Positions 1 to 12,929 of a DNA stretch of 64,000 nucleotides are shown one piece after another. Numbering within the stretch: the stretch's first letter is position 1; each line of letters begins with the position of its first letter. The notes beneath the pieces are model-generated. The model saw only the letters and a program-made list of their open reading frames with translations, did no database searches and had not been told where the DNA came from. A program made the translations under genes and the position numbers. Location of the stretch: NCBI GenBank assembly GCA_026724425.1, contig JAIUCV010000580.1, forward strand, positions 434,001 to 498,000, in the 5' to 3' direction. Origin of the DNA: Erythrophleum ivorense. Taxonomy: Eukaryota > Streptophyta > Magnoliopsida > Fabales > Fabaceae.

Positions 1-2880
1 ATTATTTTGAATATAAAAAATTAATGTTATGTTAAAAATTAATGTTACTAATTGATATTCAGCTAGCCAACAAATAATGGATTGAACGTTATATTCAAAA
101 AAAAAATTCAATGGTCTATAAAAAGAGCATGCAGATATAAGAGGGAGGGCATTAATTAGTATCATTAATTCAAAAATTTTTTTAATACAACATAAAACTG
201 TCAAATTCAAATAATAAATTTATTATATGTTAATTTTTATTAAAAAATTATTTATTTCATAATAATTTTTTTTTTTGGTAGGATACATATTTTCTTAACA
301 AAATCCTTTTTCTTATATTTCCAAGCTGAGTCTATAGACCATTGCACTTCATCTTTTTGAGTATACCATTCAATGAATTGTAAGTTGGTTGAATATTAAT
401 TAATATCATTAATTTTTTTAATATAACATTAATTCCTTATAATTTGTGAGAAAATATGTAAGATACCATTAACTTTCATTCTTTCGAGGTTAGTTTTAAC
501 TTTGTGTTACATTTTTTTTTTGGGCATCAATTTCATCTTATATATTTATAAAAATTCTCAATATCTTTATATTTTGCTAATATCACCCAAATTTTTAATA
601 AAATTAGCTAACTAATCCAATATGAAGTTGTTAGGGAATGCAAATATAAATTTTAAATTGCCAACTTAAATATCTTACATATTGTCTCACATAATAAACC
701 TAAAACAATGTCATTACTAGCCTTTCTCTTCTTCTTCAAGGGTTATTAGGAGAGATATTAAGGCATATATCCATGTTGGCATAATAATATCTGTGTTTGC
801 ATTGGTGAAACGTGTTTGACTAGTTAGTTTAGTTAGCAATTTAGATGCCGTTAACAAATTAGGAAGACATTAAATTTTTTTATAAACATGTAGTATAAAA
901 TGAACTTTAAAAAAATGTACAACAAAATTGAATCTTCAAACTTAAGAAATAAAAAAAAAAAAGATATTTTTGCCTAAATAGTTTCATAGATTGGTAGTCG
1001 AAGTTAAAATTATATTTCACTTAATCTTATCTTCACTTAAGGAAAAATAGATTTTTTATTTTTTTTCAATTGTTACTTGTTTCATGAGGAACTTAACATT
1101 GGTAAATACAGAATGTCAAACACTACAAAAATCAACAACTTGAAGAGGAAATCACCATGGAGAATATGATATCAATAATTATTAATTTAAATATTATATA
1201 GTATTTAGTTATGCAATTGCAAACTAGCTTCCATTGATCCAAATGCCAAAGCCAAACTGACGTTTCTCTCGTTAATGCAATAAGCAAATCCAGATTGTTA
1301 AATGCTAATCTACGTTCTACCACACAAATGCCCCTAATCTTAAAACCAAAGGACAACGTAATGTTGCTTTTCATTGACATGAAGCATGCCTTACTTCCCA
1401 AATATTGTCAGCCTCTTTCTTATTTCTTTACACATTCATACATCATTCATATAAAAACTACGCCGACTTCAGCTATAATACTCCGAGAATTTTTTTTTGG
1501 GAAAAAGAATAATTAGGAATATTCATCAAAAGGTGAAGCTGGAATAATTTTCACGGCGTCCAAATAGGGGAAAAAAACTTGTGTCATATTAACTGAAAAA
1601 ATGCTATTGAATTTTAATGTGGACCAAAAGACTGGAAGCCGGCTTTAACTTGCAATTTCAAACGTCTTGCCAGCAATGTTGGTCCCAAGTATAGGAGGTT
1701 TGAAAAACTTGAACTCTGAATTATTAAAAATGAAAAAAAAAAATCTTCAACTCATTAAAATCAAATTCATTTGAAAGTTGAATAGTGAAGTTGACAGCAC
1801 GTGAACGTACTTACCAATTGAGATCTTTTAGCCGAATGTCAATCATCTTTAATAGGTTGCCGCACACATGATATCAAATTGAATCTAGATTGTTGTAATA
1901 GCAAAATTTTGGCTCTAACGGAAGGTTTGGTTTGCTATAAGATGAACGTATCGTGGTTATTTGGTTATTTACCGTGAGGTAAACATATTTTATTTATATA
2001 ATTTGTATAATATTTATTATATTTTTATAATTATTTTTTATTTACTAAATCACTATTTTAGTTATTAAATCATTTTTTAAAAAAATTATTTTACTTACCT
2101 TCACTTATTTATTTTTTATATTCTTTTTATCTTTATATCCTCTTACCAAACGACTCATAATAATTTACAGAGTGCCAGTGCTATAGTATGATATTTCAGG
2201 CTTAATACAAGTTTTTTTAAAATGACATGTATATGATTCTAATAATAATATAACTTGATATCTAATACTACAAAGAATCTATACTACAAAATCCAAACGT
2301 ACTAGTATAAAAGCTTTTAGTAATAACGTAATAAATGTATAATTTTTTATAAATAAATATATAATTTTTAATTAAATTATACATTTGTCATATTTTTCAT
2401 AATAAAAATATAAAAAATTAAATTTAAATCTAATCCTATATATATTCCCAACCATTTCTTCACCGCTTGGCTTAATAGAACATATTTGTAACCAGTAGGC
2501 TTCCTCTTTTTTTTTTTTTTGGTGGGTTCAATTCTCGTTAGTAGTTCTTTATCGGGGAGTATCTACTCATTACGATAGACCTTACTTGGGAGTTAAAACA
2601 TCTTATTTAACTCCTGAGACTTTTATTTACCAAAAATCAAGTTATAGCCAGAAATATTAGATGCAAGCATATTTGATATTCTTATCCATCAGGTGAACTG
2701 TCTGTTTGGACTATAAACTCTAAAAAATAATTACAGCTTGATATCACTACTAATACTACCAGGTTTCTGCAGATTACTCAAGACATTTTACCCCAACAAA
2801 GAATATATACTTGAGGAAATTATAGGGAGTTGATTATCACACACTTGGATTCTAAAATTCATATTGAATCGGAGTTGGGG
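1..2880. other. AT-rich intergenic region, no gene
   Basis: No supportable gene is seen. The short open frames here have no family resemblance and biased, repeat-like composition. A T-run near 2510 is followed by a stretch (about 2522-2640) with a moderately GC-rich, repeat-like look, containing a B-box-like GGGTTCAATTCT. No matching A-box was found, so I do not call a SINE. Confidence 0.5.
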
Positions 2881-4617
2881 CTAGCTCTACTATAAAAGCA
2901 CAGCTTTCAAAAACACATCATCCACAAAGCACCATAATCTCAAACCTCAGTTCACAAGATTAGCTTTAATTAAGAAACTTCAAAGGACCTATATTAATTT
3001 TTAACTCATGAATCAGTGATAGTCTCAAAGATTCATGCCATAAAAAGCTCAGTGCCACATCATTAGCCAAAGAGAAACATGAATTAGAATGAAATATCTC
3101 CGTATTAAGCCCGCTATGAGTAACATAGGGTATCACAAATATACCAAAGACCAGTCCCCAGACCCTGATGAGGACAAACTAATATACCTTCTATAACTTG
3201 TGAAAAGCCAACTCCAGCCTGATCCATTACAGATATTGTAATTTGGCATAAGAACCAAAGTGAGCGAGCTAGATTTCAATAGAAATATAGTATTAAATCA
3301 CATGGAATCCAAACCTAAGTTTTGACAAAATAAAAATCACTCCTTAATGATAGTACTAAGAAACAAGTTCAGATACTCTCATTTTAAAGAGTAAATTGAC
3401 ACAGTCATTTTAGGAGAGAGAAGAGAGAGAAGAGAGGGTGGGTGAAAAGAAGCAAGTCAACTCCATACATACTCTCACTCTTTCGAGTCATTTTTTCTTT
3501 CAATTGCACATATCCAATACTACAGAGAACCCATACGTACAAGAACTCAATTCTGTCGCATTACTAGAGTTTGCCAAGTATTCAGGAAATGTTGCTTGTA
3601 CAGAGTCCGACTGTAATCATCATTACATGGAAAAGGTATAGACCTACCATAGAACATCTTAGAATGTGAAAATATAAAGAGAATAACAGTTCAGTTATAA
3701 ATTTAGAGAAATAAAGTGAAAACTAAATTTTTAACAGACTAATTACAAGTTAATATTCAAGAAACATTGAATGGACAGCTCTTCTAATATAAAAAATATT
3801 CTTTTAAAAAAAATTTTGATTTGTATATTGAACTTTCAGATTTTTCAGAACTTTCCCCACTCTATTATCAGTCCTCAATTCTCAATCTCAATTGATGATA
3901 TTTAAATAATATTTTGGAGAAAGAAAGGAAAAGACGAAATTCAGTCCTTGTAGATAGAAACTACTGATACCTCTCAAGCAAGAGTCTAAATAATTCCTTC
4001 TCTTCATGTATATTAAGGAAAATCAAATGTCAATTGCCAGATTCTGAATGATTGTAACATCAAATTTATTTGAACCAACAGTCTAAGGGATAGGATATCC
4101 AAGTGAGATCCAAAAGTAATTGTCTATGCACCCACACAGAATTGGAGAAAGTCAGAAAATGATGCTTTCTCTTCATTCTTCAGGTTGAACATGCTCATGT
4201 AAATTGAAAATTGTTCCACAGTTTATTCAATAAAAAATTTAGTCTAAGCCTATTTTAAAATAATTTGGAGGCATCCATATAAATAATATTACCACGCAAT
4301 ATGAAAGTTTCATACCTATTTTCAAACAGTTACAACCATGAAAGCTACAGCTTTAGAAAAGAGATATCAAGAAAGTAGAGGCAAAAGGTAAGCCTTACAG
4401 CATGATATATTATACACAACTAAAGCAATTTAGACACAAAATGATACTCCCTAATTAGAGTATGTTTTAGCAGAGAATTAAGGTTCAAAACAACGTTATA
4501 TTGGTCAGGCTTACAAATTCTGTCATTCGTTGATGGCTTAAGGTGCAAAGCCCTCCCTCATGCTTCTTCATTTTCCTTCTAGTAGCCACCAAGATCTGTT
4601 GATATTTTACATGTAAC
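2881..4617. other. 3' flank of the malectin-like gene, no clear coding
   Basis: This stretch is less AT-extreme than its surroundings. It holds a GA-rich purine run (about 3410-3440) but no reading frame with family resemblance. It could include the 3' UTR of the minus-strand gene that ends at 4618. I looked here for a protein-kinase domain continuing that gene and saw none. Confidence 0.4.
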
Positions 4618-6033
4618 TTATTTACTTTCTGAATGAAGACCACTTATCTTAACACGGTCATCTGAAACATCCACCGGCAACCTTGACCATGGGAAAGATT
4701 CCCTTGACCCAATTATCCTCCTACGAATCACGATGGTAATGCTTAACACAATGCATACAGCAGCTACCAAAGTAAGGAAAAGCCCCACATTTCCTCTTGA
4801 CCAGCTCTTCATGACCGAATCAGCACAAACCTCTCCATCAAGGCTGTTGTGAGAATTATTTAACTTCATAACCTCAATTCCATTTAAGATAGCGTCAACA
4901 ACATGTGGGATGCTTCTATTTGAGGGTCCTACCTTGACACTCAAAGTCCCTAAGCTGTCTGCATCAACAACAAAATCAGCATAAAAAGGCGAAGCCAGTA
5001 AACCTGTAATGTAAGAGAGATCCAAATCTGTATATGCTAAATGCCCGTTGACATAAACATTGAAGTATAGTAACCCAAGTGATATGCTAGCAATGTCGCA
5101 GAAGTGCATCCGAACGAGATATTTATAACCCCCAAAGATTGGAAATTCCCATGTCATATTGACCCTAGGAACAGAAGCATTCTTACTTCTGATCAGCCGA
5201 GCACTGTTATACATATTGTCAGGTCCAACTTCACGGCTAGCACCTCCTATTTGATACTTGATCCGACCACCGAAGTACAATCTTTCAGATTCAGAATTGG
5301 ACTTGAAAAACTCATCATCAGGAATCCAAGTCCTCCACAAGGAATCATTAAATGGAGTGACTTTAGGACCCCCAACATTCACCCTGTACACAACTTCAAG
5401 TGCTTGCTTGCTTAATCCATCAAAATTCACTATATTCTTCAAACCCACATACTGTGCAGTATCAGGCACAAGGTCTTTCGGAGCAGAGATCACCTCAATC
5501 GCATTAACAAATGCAAATTTTGAATTTTCAGTCGGAACAAACATTATCACAAGCTTTTCAGCATCGACCCTAATTAGATACTCCATAATCCTAGGGTTTT
5601 CAAAACTCACTCGGCTAAAATTGCTCAAAACGACAAACCCATTAACCAAAACGTGAAATTGAGCATCATCCAGATCGAATTCCGGAGAATTAAATACATG
5701 AAAGTGAAGACGTACCATGTGGCTTCCTTTGTCTCTGATACGGAACACATACTTCGAAGGGCTTCTGAAAATCCTAGTCGTGTGGTAGATTGGGGCCAAA
5801 CCCGGAATAGGGTTTTCATTTCTTATCGAAATCGTACGACCTGACGACGACAACGGCGAGTTGTTGCCGAAGAGGTCACCGACGAATCGACGATTGTTTA
5901 TGGTCGTCGCCGCCGCAGAACCGCAATCGATGAGATAGTTGTCGACGGGAGAGAAGAGGTGGGAATACACGGAAAGCGTACAGAAATAAAGTAAGAGGAG
6001 ACAAGATACGAGGTTCAGCTGCAGAAACTCCAT
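4618..6033 (-). CDS. Malectin-like domain membrane protein, kinase-less CrRLK1L-type ectodomain
   Basis: This is a single-exon gene of 471 codons. The open frame extends nine codons further upstream but opens there with GTG, so the first ATG (6033) is taken as the start. That start gives a good signal peptide (residues 1-24, hydrophobic core LVSCLLLLYFCTL). Residues about 32-393 form a tandem malectin-like region of the kind found in CrRLK1L receptor kinases: it begins NYLIDCGS and ends with the hallmark ILNGIEVMKL. Residues about 414-436 (VGLFLTLVAAVCIVLSITIV) are a transmembrane helix followed by an RRR stop-transfer signal. Only a ~35-residue cytoplasmic tail follows (SFPWSRLPVDVSDDRV), with no kinase domain. 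CrRLK1L receptors normally exceed 800 residues. By family knowledge these ectodomains act at the cell surface in wall or RALF-peptide sensing. A role here as a co-receptor or binding protein is inference. The frame is free of internal stops. Confidence 0.88.
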   Translation of the reverse strand: MEFLQLNLVSCLLLLYFCTLSVYSHLFSPVDNYLIDCGSAAATTINNRRFVGDLFGNNSPLSSSGRTISIRNENPIPGLAPIYHTTRIFRSPSKYVFRIRDKGSHMVRLHFHVFNSPEFDLDDAQFHVLVNGFVVLSNFSRVSFENPRIMEYLIRVDAEKLVIMFVPTENSKFAFVNAIEVISAPKDLVPDTAQYVGLKNIVNFDGLSKQALEVVYRVNVGGPKVTPFNDSLWRTWIPDDEFFKSNSESERLYFGGRIKYQIGGASREVGPDNMYNSARLIRSKNASVPRVNMTWEFPIFGGYKYLVRMHFCDIASISLGLLYFNVYVNGHLAYTDLDLSYITGLLASPFYADFVVDADSLGTLSVKVGPSNRSIPHVVDAILNGIEVMKLNNSHNSLDGEVCADSVMKSWSRGNVGLFLTLVAAVCIVLSITIVIRRRIIGSRESFPWSRLPVDVSDDRVKISGLHSESK

Positions 6034-6242
6034 AATTGAGAGCTTCGGGAGAGAATTCACAGGGCGAAGACGGAAAGTGAGCCAGATGACCTTTCTAAAT
6101 TCTGATTAGCAGCGATGGAACGTGAAGAGAAGAAGACTGACTTAGACTCCAGGCAGGCAAAGCGTGTGGGGTCCACGCGCTCAGACAGGCTGGAAAGCAC
6201 CCTGTTGATTTCATAATGGCTAATGTTCGTGTTGCCTTCTTT

Positions 6243-6249
6243 TTTTATA
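6243..6249 (-). promoter_or_regulatory. Candidate TATA box of the malectin-like gene
   Basis: On the minus strand this reads TATAAAA, about 210 bp upstream of the ATG at 6033. A start site roughly 30 bp downstream would leave a 5' UTR of about 180 bp. Based on motif and position only. Confidence 0.4.
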
Positions 6250-6789
6250 TTAAGCTGGTTATTAATGAGTATATTAGTAATAATTAAATATATTTTTTAA
6301 AAATTTTATATTTTAAAATTTTTATATAATAAATAAATATTAAATATTTAATTATTATTTTAATATTTTTTAAAATTTTTAAATTGTATTAAGATTCTAT
6401 TTATTATTAAAAATTAATGATTTTAACTAAACACTTTTATATTTAAGAGAAATTGCTATTAAAAGATGAAGCATGATAAAGAAGAAGCACCGAAAATAAT
6501 TACGTACATGCCTTTTATTTCTTTTATATTTTTTTTATTTAATTTCTCTATGTTTTAATACTCTCTTTCTTTTATTATTTTTTATTTTTTATTTGTCAAA
6601 TGTATTCGAGATAAACTATCTTATTATATTAAAAAAATTTAAAAAAATTGTTGATCAATTTAAACTTATTTTTGACCAATTTAACTGATTCTTTAATAAA
6701 TTAGTTTTGTAATCTAATTGAATCAAATAAAAAATTAGTTCTCAATCCAATCAATCAAACTAGCCAGTTTGATTTAGTTCTTTCAATCA
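6250..6789. other. AT-rich spacer upstream of the hAT relic
   Basis: No gene is seen. The left end of the neighbouring hAT relic could extend into this stretch; I could not fix its boundary. Confidence 0.4.
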
Positions 6790-9700
6790 CGTTAACACAA
6801 GAAGCCAATAATAAATGGGTTAATGGGGCATTTAGATTTATTATTAACCAAAATTAAATGGAATCTAGTTTTGGGTTTAGTATTTCATTAAATCTTTGGT
6901 TTTAACTTCTTATCAATTTAGTTTTTGACCAAGTCTTACTTTTCTTTTTTCAAAAGTGATTTGATTTTTTTTTTTGCAATATATAAAATTTGGCTTTTAA
7001 TATTATGTATCTGGTTACATTATGACCAATAATAATGTTTAAAATAATTTATTATCTTTTATCATTTTTTAAAAAGATTTTATAAATTTGCGAAAAAGCT
7101 TCAAAAAGTCAATAAAATAAAATAAAACAAAACAAAAGTAATATCTTATAATATAATAATATAGACAACTTGTATATATTAATCTTCTTGAACCAGGCTA
7201 AGAGTGTAGCTTTATTGCAAATTTGATTGATAAAAGATCCCATTAATCCAAAAAAGGAAAAAAAATGAAACTATTAATTAATTGTGAAATATTATCTTAT
7301 TATAATTATTAGTAGTTATACAATTAAATCAAGTTTCAAAAATTCTACCCACATTATATGTTTCTAGTTTGAACTTTAACACGTTCTTTGATTTTTTTTT
7401 TCAATTAAATGAACTCAAACAAGATTAAACAATTATAAAACTCTATTAGATCAAAATAACCAATTGTCTTTTATTCATAAATTTCAATAATAAATTTAGT
7501 CTTGAACCAATATAACAACAATAACCTTTTTCATATTAAGGTATTTAACTAAGTAAAACATGAAATTTTACATATACATGTTACTTCATGTTCCAAAAAA
7601 TATGATATACAAAAGTATTCAATCACCAAACATATGTTTGTTATTTCATTCTCCAAAAAATATGAATCCTAATATGAAAAAAAATTATATTAATATATCA
7701 ACTGAATAAATTATATAATAATGTATAAAATAGAATAAAATTCATGTTAGTTGCATATACACACCATAAGAAATTACAAATAAAATAATTCAAGATCCTT
7801 AATACTCATCCTTGTTAGTTGATAAGACCATGTCAAGATTTAATAATTCAATAAAGGCACAACAAAATAGGGAAAAAATATAAATTAGTAATACAATTCA
7901 TATTCAATGATATTAAATTGTTTTATATAATAATAATAATAATACCAAACTCAAATTTTTTTAATATCTTCCACTAGCTCTTCAATATCCCTTGTCAATA
8001 GGCTATATTGAAATCAATTGTATGTACAAACAAGGGTTTCAATTGTTTTTGGATTCAAAGAACTTTTATTTTGATTAAGTAGACAACCCCCAATGCTAAA
8101 AGCATATTAAAATGCTATAGTAGACATAGGCATAGCTAATATATCCCAAGTAATTTGTCCATTAACTAGGTATTTATAATAATTCACTTTCCACTAACCT
8201 GAAAATGTCAAATTTAGATATCATTTTCTCTTTACCCTTCATCAAGTAAAGCTCCACCTCTAATTGATTATCCATACTATCATCCTCATTTATAACTTTG
8301 TTAAATTTTGTGGCAAATGAATCCTTTTCATTCTCTTCATAGGGAACAACTTCCATATCTAGGCTTTGAGTAATGACTTGACTTTTACCATAACTATGAA
8401 AAAAATTTCCAACTTTCATACATCTTGTTAAATGTTTCTTTCACCTTTCAAGTCATCAATTTAGCCAAGTTTTCACTATAAAGTTTTTTCAAGCTCCACT
8501 TCACAAACTTTAACTTGTATCTTAGATCAAAAACCACAACTACAAAAATTATCAGGTTAATACTTTTTAACATCTCCCCAATATTTGTCATGTTTCATTT
8601 TCATTTTTTCAACTATCTAACAAAGTAATGAATCATCACTTTGACACAAATTGCTTAAGGTGTTCACCACTAGGCAAAATTTATGAAAATATTGAGGTAA
8701 TGTGACAAATAATGAACTAGATACATTTTTAGTGACATTATGAAATATTTTAAAAAATTTCACAAAAGCTTATGCATTATTCTAATTTTTGCTTGTTGGA
8801 GGACCTACTTCATCAAGGACAAACTGAACATCCTTAATCTTAAATGCCTTTTGATATTTCAATGCACTCTCAAGCATAAGATATGTAGAGTTTCATATAG
8901 TAGGAATATATAAATGTATAATGCATTTCTCTTGTATTTTTACTTGTTCTGTACAACTTCTAAATTTTTGTAAAGGAGTAGGCAAAGTATGAACATACAT
9001 AACTACATTTCTTATCTTAACTATAGATTCGTGCATTTCTTTCAAACCATCATTGACTATTAAATTTATAATATGAGTGCAACATCTTACATGGAGGAAT
9101 TCTTCCTTCGTTATATGTCCATTTCATTCAAGTGTTTTACCTTTCACATAAGCTATAGCAATGTCATTAAAGATAGCAAACACTATTCTATCTTAGAGCT
9201 TATGGTCTCACCCTTATAATTAGAGATTTAAAAAAAAAAATCAAAATTCTCTTATGCATTTTCCACTCAACATCAATTAAAGGTGAAGTAAGACATAAAT
9301 AATTCAAATTTTGTACAGAAAACTAACAATCAGTGCTTAAACAAATACTTTGACGTGTCTTATAAAATGCACTTCTCAACTTAGCTTTTTCATATAAGAA
9401 AAGGTTTTAACAATTTCTAGCCATTGTAACACATGATAGAATAGGAAATAAATGTTGCATAACACTTATAAAATAATGAACCTCTTCTCCCTCTTAGACT
9501 CTTCTTCATTCTCTTGTTCTTATTCTTATTCTTTCTCTATTTGCTTCTCTTTCTCTTTTTGTTTCTCATTCTCTCCCTTCTTTACATGGCTTATTTTCAC
9601 TTTTATCTTTTTGGAAGGCTTAACCAAAGTGGAAGGTATAGAATCATTAGAGGGAGCAACATCATCAGTTACAAAATGCTCTTGAACTGATTTTGATTTG

Positions 9701-11014
9701 TTAGTATTAGATTGCTTATCAACAATATCCATTAACTCCATATATTTTTCTTGTTGCAATTTATTTGCAAATGAAAAAAGCCACGATATTAAAAATATAT
9801 ATATCACAACTAAACCAAACATTAAATAAAAGAATCATATAATTTAAAACAAGTTTACCTAATATTCAGTCACATTAACTAAACTAAGAAAAGTGTCACA
9901 AGTTTTTCTTTCTTTTAAAATTGTTTCTTGCAATAAATCTACAAATTATCAGTAAATTTCAGTTGTCAAAATAAAAATAAACTCTTTCATTGTAACATGA
10001 GTACAACTTTTTCCTACCAATTTTTCAAATGATTCGCATAATATGTAATGGCATTATCAATCCAACACATTATCAAAATATTGTGTCCCTATAGTCCCTC
10101 TTTACAAACAATAAAGCATTATCAAAATATTTTAACATCTTAATATAACTGTGGTCCTTCTTCACAAAGAGTTAACGTAGTCCCAAGTCCTAAATCGTAA
10201 CTCTATTCTTTATCACCACATTACACAATAGATCAGACAACACTTCCATAATGAATAAATAGTAAGAGACACACTAAGAGATGCACTCCTCTTTTTCTTG
10301 TAATCCTAATATCCTATCCCAAATTTAACCAAAGAAATAAAGAAAGAGAAAAATAAGAAAACAAAGAAGATAAATTTGGTATACTTGCTTATATATATAA
10401 TTTTCAAACATTTGGTAAAGTATAACACCAATTATATAGTCATTGAATAAATCATTTAACAACATGCAAGAGACACAAATGAACATACAACATAACAAGA
10501 GACTCACCTTTTTTTGGTTCAGATCAACAAGGGGTTCAATGCATTGATTTCAACAATTTGCATAAAGATTTTGGGGGTAAATTGCATTAAAGTAAGAGTT
10601 TGTTACTTCAAATGTACTGATTCAATTCCAATTTGCAAGCCATAGTAGGTAGCAATAGCAATGCATTGCATATGAAGTTTAGGATCATGATTTGTGATTA
10701 AAGACAACAGTGAAGCTTGGGCCATCGTGCATGACTAAAGAAACAAGAGAGCAACTGACGTTTTGGGCCAAGGATAAGTTAGAAAGCATATTTTGGGTTT
10801 AGTGGTGAGAGAAGCACATTTTAGGCTAGGGATTATAGAAAGTATGTTTTGAACAATTAACCTTTAGTTTGGTTTGGTCTAGGGTTTTAGAAAGAACCAA
10901 GAACCAAACTGATTAGATCGGCTTTAAAATGCTAAAAATTAATTTCAACCTATTTTTCAATTGTTATAATTTTATTTTACTTTAATTTGTTTCGTTCAAT
11001 TTTGAACATCTTCA
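6790..11014 (-). mobile_element. Degraded hAT-superfamily DNA transposon (approximate ends)
   Basis: The element is defined by a decayed hAT transposase on the minus strand (7951-9741) and by subterminal sequence at about 6974-7170. That subterminal sequence lines up with the core of the short hAT element at 21819-22376: both have GCAATATATA, then an AATAATGT block, then TAATAT..TATAATA and GACAACTTGT/GGCAACTTGT. The right end is placed near 11014, where TTTTGAACATCTTCA resembles the complement of the family terminus TAGGGGTGAACA. No convincing 8-bp target duplication or left terminus was found, so the left edge is an estimate from alignment with the short copy. Mutations are dense, so the element is old and cannot make its own transposase. 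Confidence 0.65.
7951..9741 (-). pseudogene. hAT transposase (zinc-finger BED/RICESLEEPER type), broken
   Basis: A likely start at 9741 (MELMDIVDK) leads into a Lys/Glu-rich N-terminal segment. After it, short blocks in shifting frames match the hAT order. These are: a block like RQ.ICL.TD....VQN.NYLCLT and WKMHKRIL (about 9230-9350); HIINLIVNDGLK (about 9050); KHDKYWGDVKKY (about 8560-8600); and the C-terminal dimerisation motif with WDILAMPMSTIA, FSIGGCLL and SSLNPKTIE (about 7990-8150). Stops and frameshifts are scattered throughout; for example the Trp expected after VCTYN is TGA. A functional copy would move the element by cut-and-paste, leaving 8-bp duplications. The longest intact piece is under 100 codons, so this is a relic. 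Confidence 0.78.
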
Positions 11015-11324
11015 GTTATTACTTATATAGAGAATTATAATTTTATTATCAAATTATTTTTATTAAAATATGATAAATAATAATGTTTAATAATAATATG
11101 ATATGTATATAATTTAATTAGAAAATTTACATTTATTTACAAATATTGTATATATTATGTTATTATTAAAAAATTATACATTTATCATATTTTAATTAAA
11201 AAAATATGATAATAAAAGTATAAAGAATTATATATAATTTTTTTCCATAATGAATAATAAATACTAGCCTCCTTGTCAATTTTTGTTAGTATAAAAAGAA
11301 GAAAATAGCTATGTACAAAAAAAA

Positions 11325-11653
11325 AGTGAATTACATATACATGTTTTTGAATATTGCTAAAATTATACAATTATTTTTTATTTTTAAAATATAAAATTTA
11401 GTCTAATTTTAAATTTTTTATTAAAATATATTCTATCAACATAAATATACAGATATATATTATATCCAAATATATACCAATAAAAATAAAAATAATTATT
11501 TTTTGATATGTACAAATAAAAATAAAAATAGTATATTTAAATTTAACTCAAAAAATGTGCACTTAAGTTAATAGTGGGTATTTAGTAAAAAATTAAAATT
11601 AAACTAAAATGTAATGTAATTTTTTGTTTTAAGAAATGTCTATGCAATTTACT
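11325..11653. mobile_element. AT-rich MITE, copy A of a small family
   Basis: The stretch begins AGTGAATTACATATACA and ends TATGCAATTTACT, an imperfect inverted pair. Its interior shares words with the copies at 27427-27672 and 38203-38477: an AAAATTATA block near the left end, then a run like TTAAAATTAAACTAAAATG, and a TGCAATTTACT/GTGTAATTTACT end. No open frame. Its transposase superfamily is not evident. Confidence 0.5.
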
Positions 11654-12822
11654 CAAGAAAAAAGAAAACTCATTTTTATTTTCATGTAAAGAACGAAAAG
11701 AAATATATCATTCATTTTTTCTTTTACAAATTTTTATTTTCATTACTATAACAAAATTAGTAAAATGTTGAACATGTTAAAATGTCTTTATAACTTTTTT
11801 GGGTTATATATATATATATATATATATATCTTGTATATAATAATGTAAGTTAGATGCTTGTGTTTTATATTAAATGAATATGAAAATAACCCTAAAAATG
11901 AATAAACACAGTTGCTATATAAAAAGTAAAAATTTCAAAATTATATATATTAATATAAATAAATACGTATGACAAAATAAAAATTCGTAAGCAGACAATT
12001 TCGTAAAAAAACAGCGTTACTTATTAGTCTTATATCATTATTGATTAATCCTCCTTTTAAAAATTGGTTTATCTTTGTCAACTATCTTCATTTTTACAAT
12101 GTTTATTAGGAGTTTGATCTTTTTATTGTTCTTGTTGTTTGTGAAAAAAAAAATGCCATTCTTTCTTTTTATGCCAAAAAAAATTTTAAATCAAAATAGA
12201 AATAATATTTGTGCACTAATAAATACAGACACATACATACGCTTTCATATTTAAATAATAAGAAATAGATAAATTATACTATTTTTTTCAAAATAGAAAT
12301 AATATTTTTGCTTTTGGAAGTCATCTAAATCATCTTAAAAAATTTCACTCATCAATGATAAAATTATTTCTTCAAACTTGTAAATGTTTCAAAGAATGTG
12401 GAATTTGAAGAATATTTGTTGTGTGTTGTTTTATTTTCAAGATCATTTATGTATATTATAATAATTAAGTTGAATTTTAATTTTAATTTCTAATCATATT
12501 GTTTGAATGTTTTTTAAGGAGTTTTTACACATGCCAATCATTTAACTATTATGTATAAAGAGATGTGATTATTCACTCTAACAATAACTTTAAATGTTAA
12601 GAATTTTAATTTTTTTTTATGTTTGTTTACCAATTAGTTGATTAGTGGCATTTCAAAATTATGTTTGACTATTCTAACAATCTACAATTAACTTGTCAGT
12701 AATCAACTAATAACTTATGGAACAATTGATTGTTCATTGTCCAACTATTGACAATTCATTGTTTAATAATCAACTGTTTGCTTTTTGGCATAATTTTTTT
12801 AAATTATTTTTAGTAATAGATA
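11654..12822. other. AT-rich intergenic region with (TA)n
   Basis: No gene is seen. A TA dinucleotide microsatellite lies at about 11804-11829. The rest is very AT-rich, with no family resemblance in any frame. Confidence 0.5.
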
Positions 12823-12831
12823 CCATGATTA

Positions 12832-12929
12832 GAGAATTTCTTCTATGCTCCAAATGCACCACGTCAGCATAACTTTGACCAATCAAAATATTACATATCA
12901 GATTAGATAGGTCCTACCTTTTTAACTAA
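12832..12929 (+). repeat. Left terminal inverted repeat of the MULE
   Basis: These 98 bases match the reverse complement of 19851-19948. Shared words include GCACCACGT, GACCAATSAAAATATTAC, ATTAGATTAGA-type sequence and GGTCC(T/C)ACCTTTT. I judge identity at roughly 75-80 percent, with the region closest to the transposon tip the more diverged. Similarity fades inside about 12930. Confidence 0.85.

Noticed and set aside
4300..4617. Kinase-domain continuation of the malectin-like gene
   Set aside because: No GxGxxG, HRDL or DFG-type motif in any minus-strand frame downstream of the stop.
6034..6060. Nine extra upstream codons on the malectin-like frame
   Set aside because: They open with GTG. 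The ATG at 6033 gives a normal signal peptide, and plant genes rarely start at GTG.
9452..9685. 77-codon plus-strand frame rich in Ser and Phe
   Set aside because: It is the shadow of the Lys/Glu-rich N-terminal segment of the hAT transposase on the minus strand.
11015..11022. GTTATTAC as right target duplication of the large hAT relic
   Set aside because: The closest left match (GTTATTAA near 6258) is not next to a hAT-like tip, so I could not pair them.
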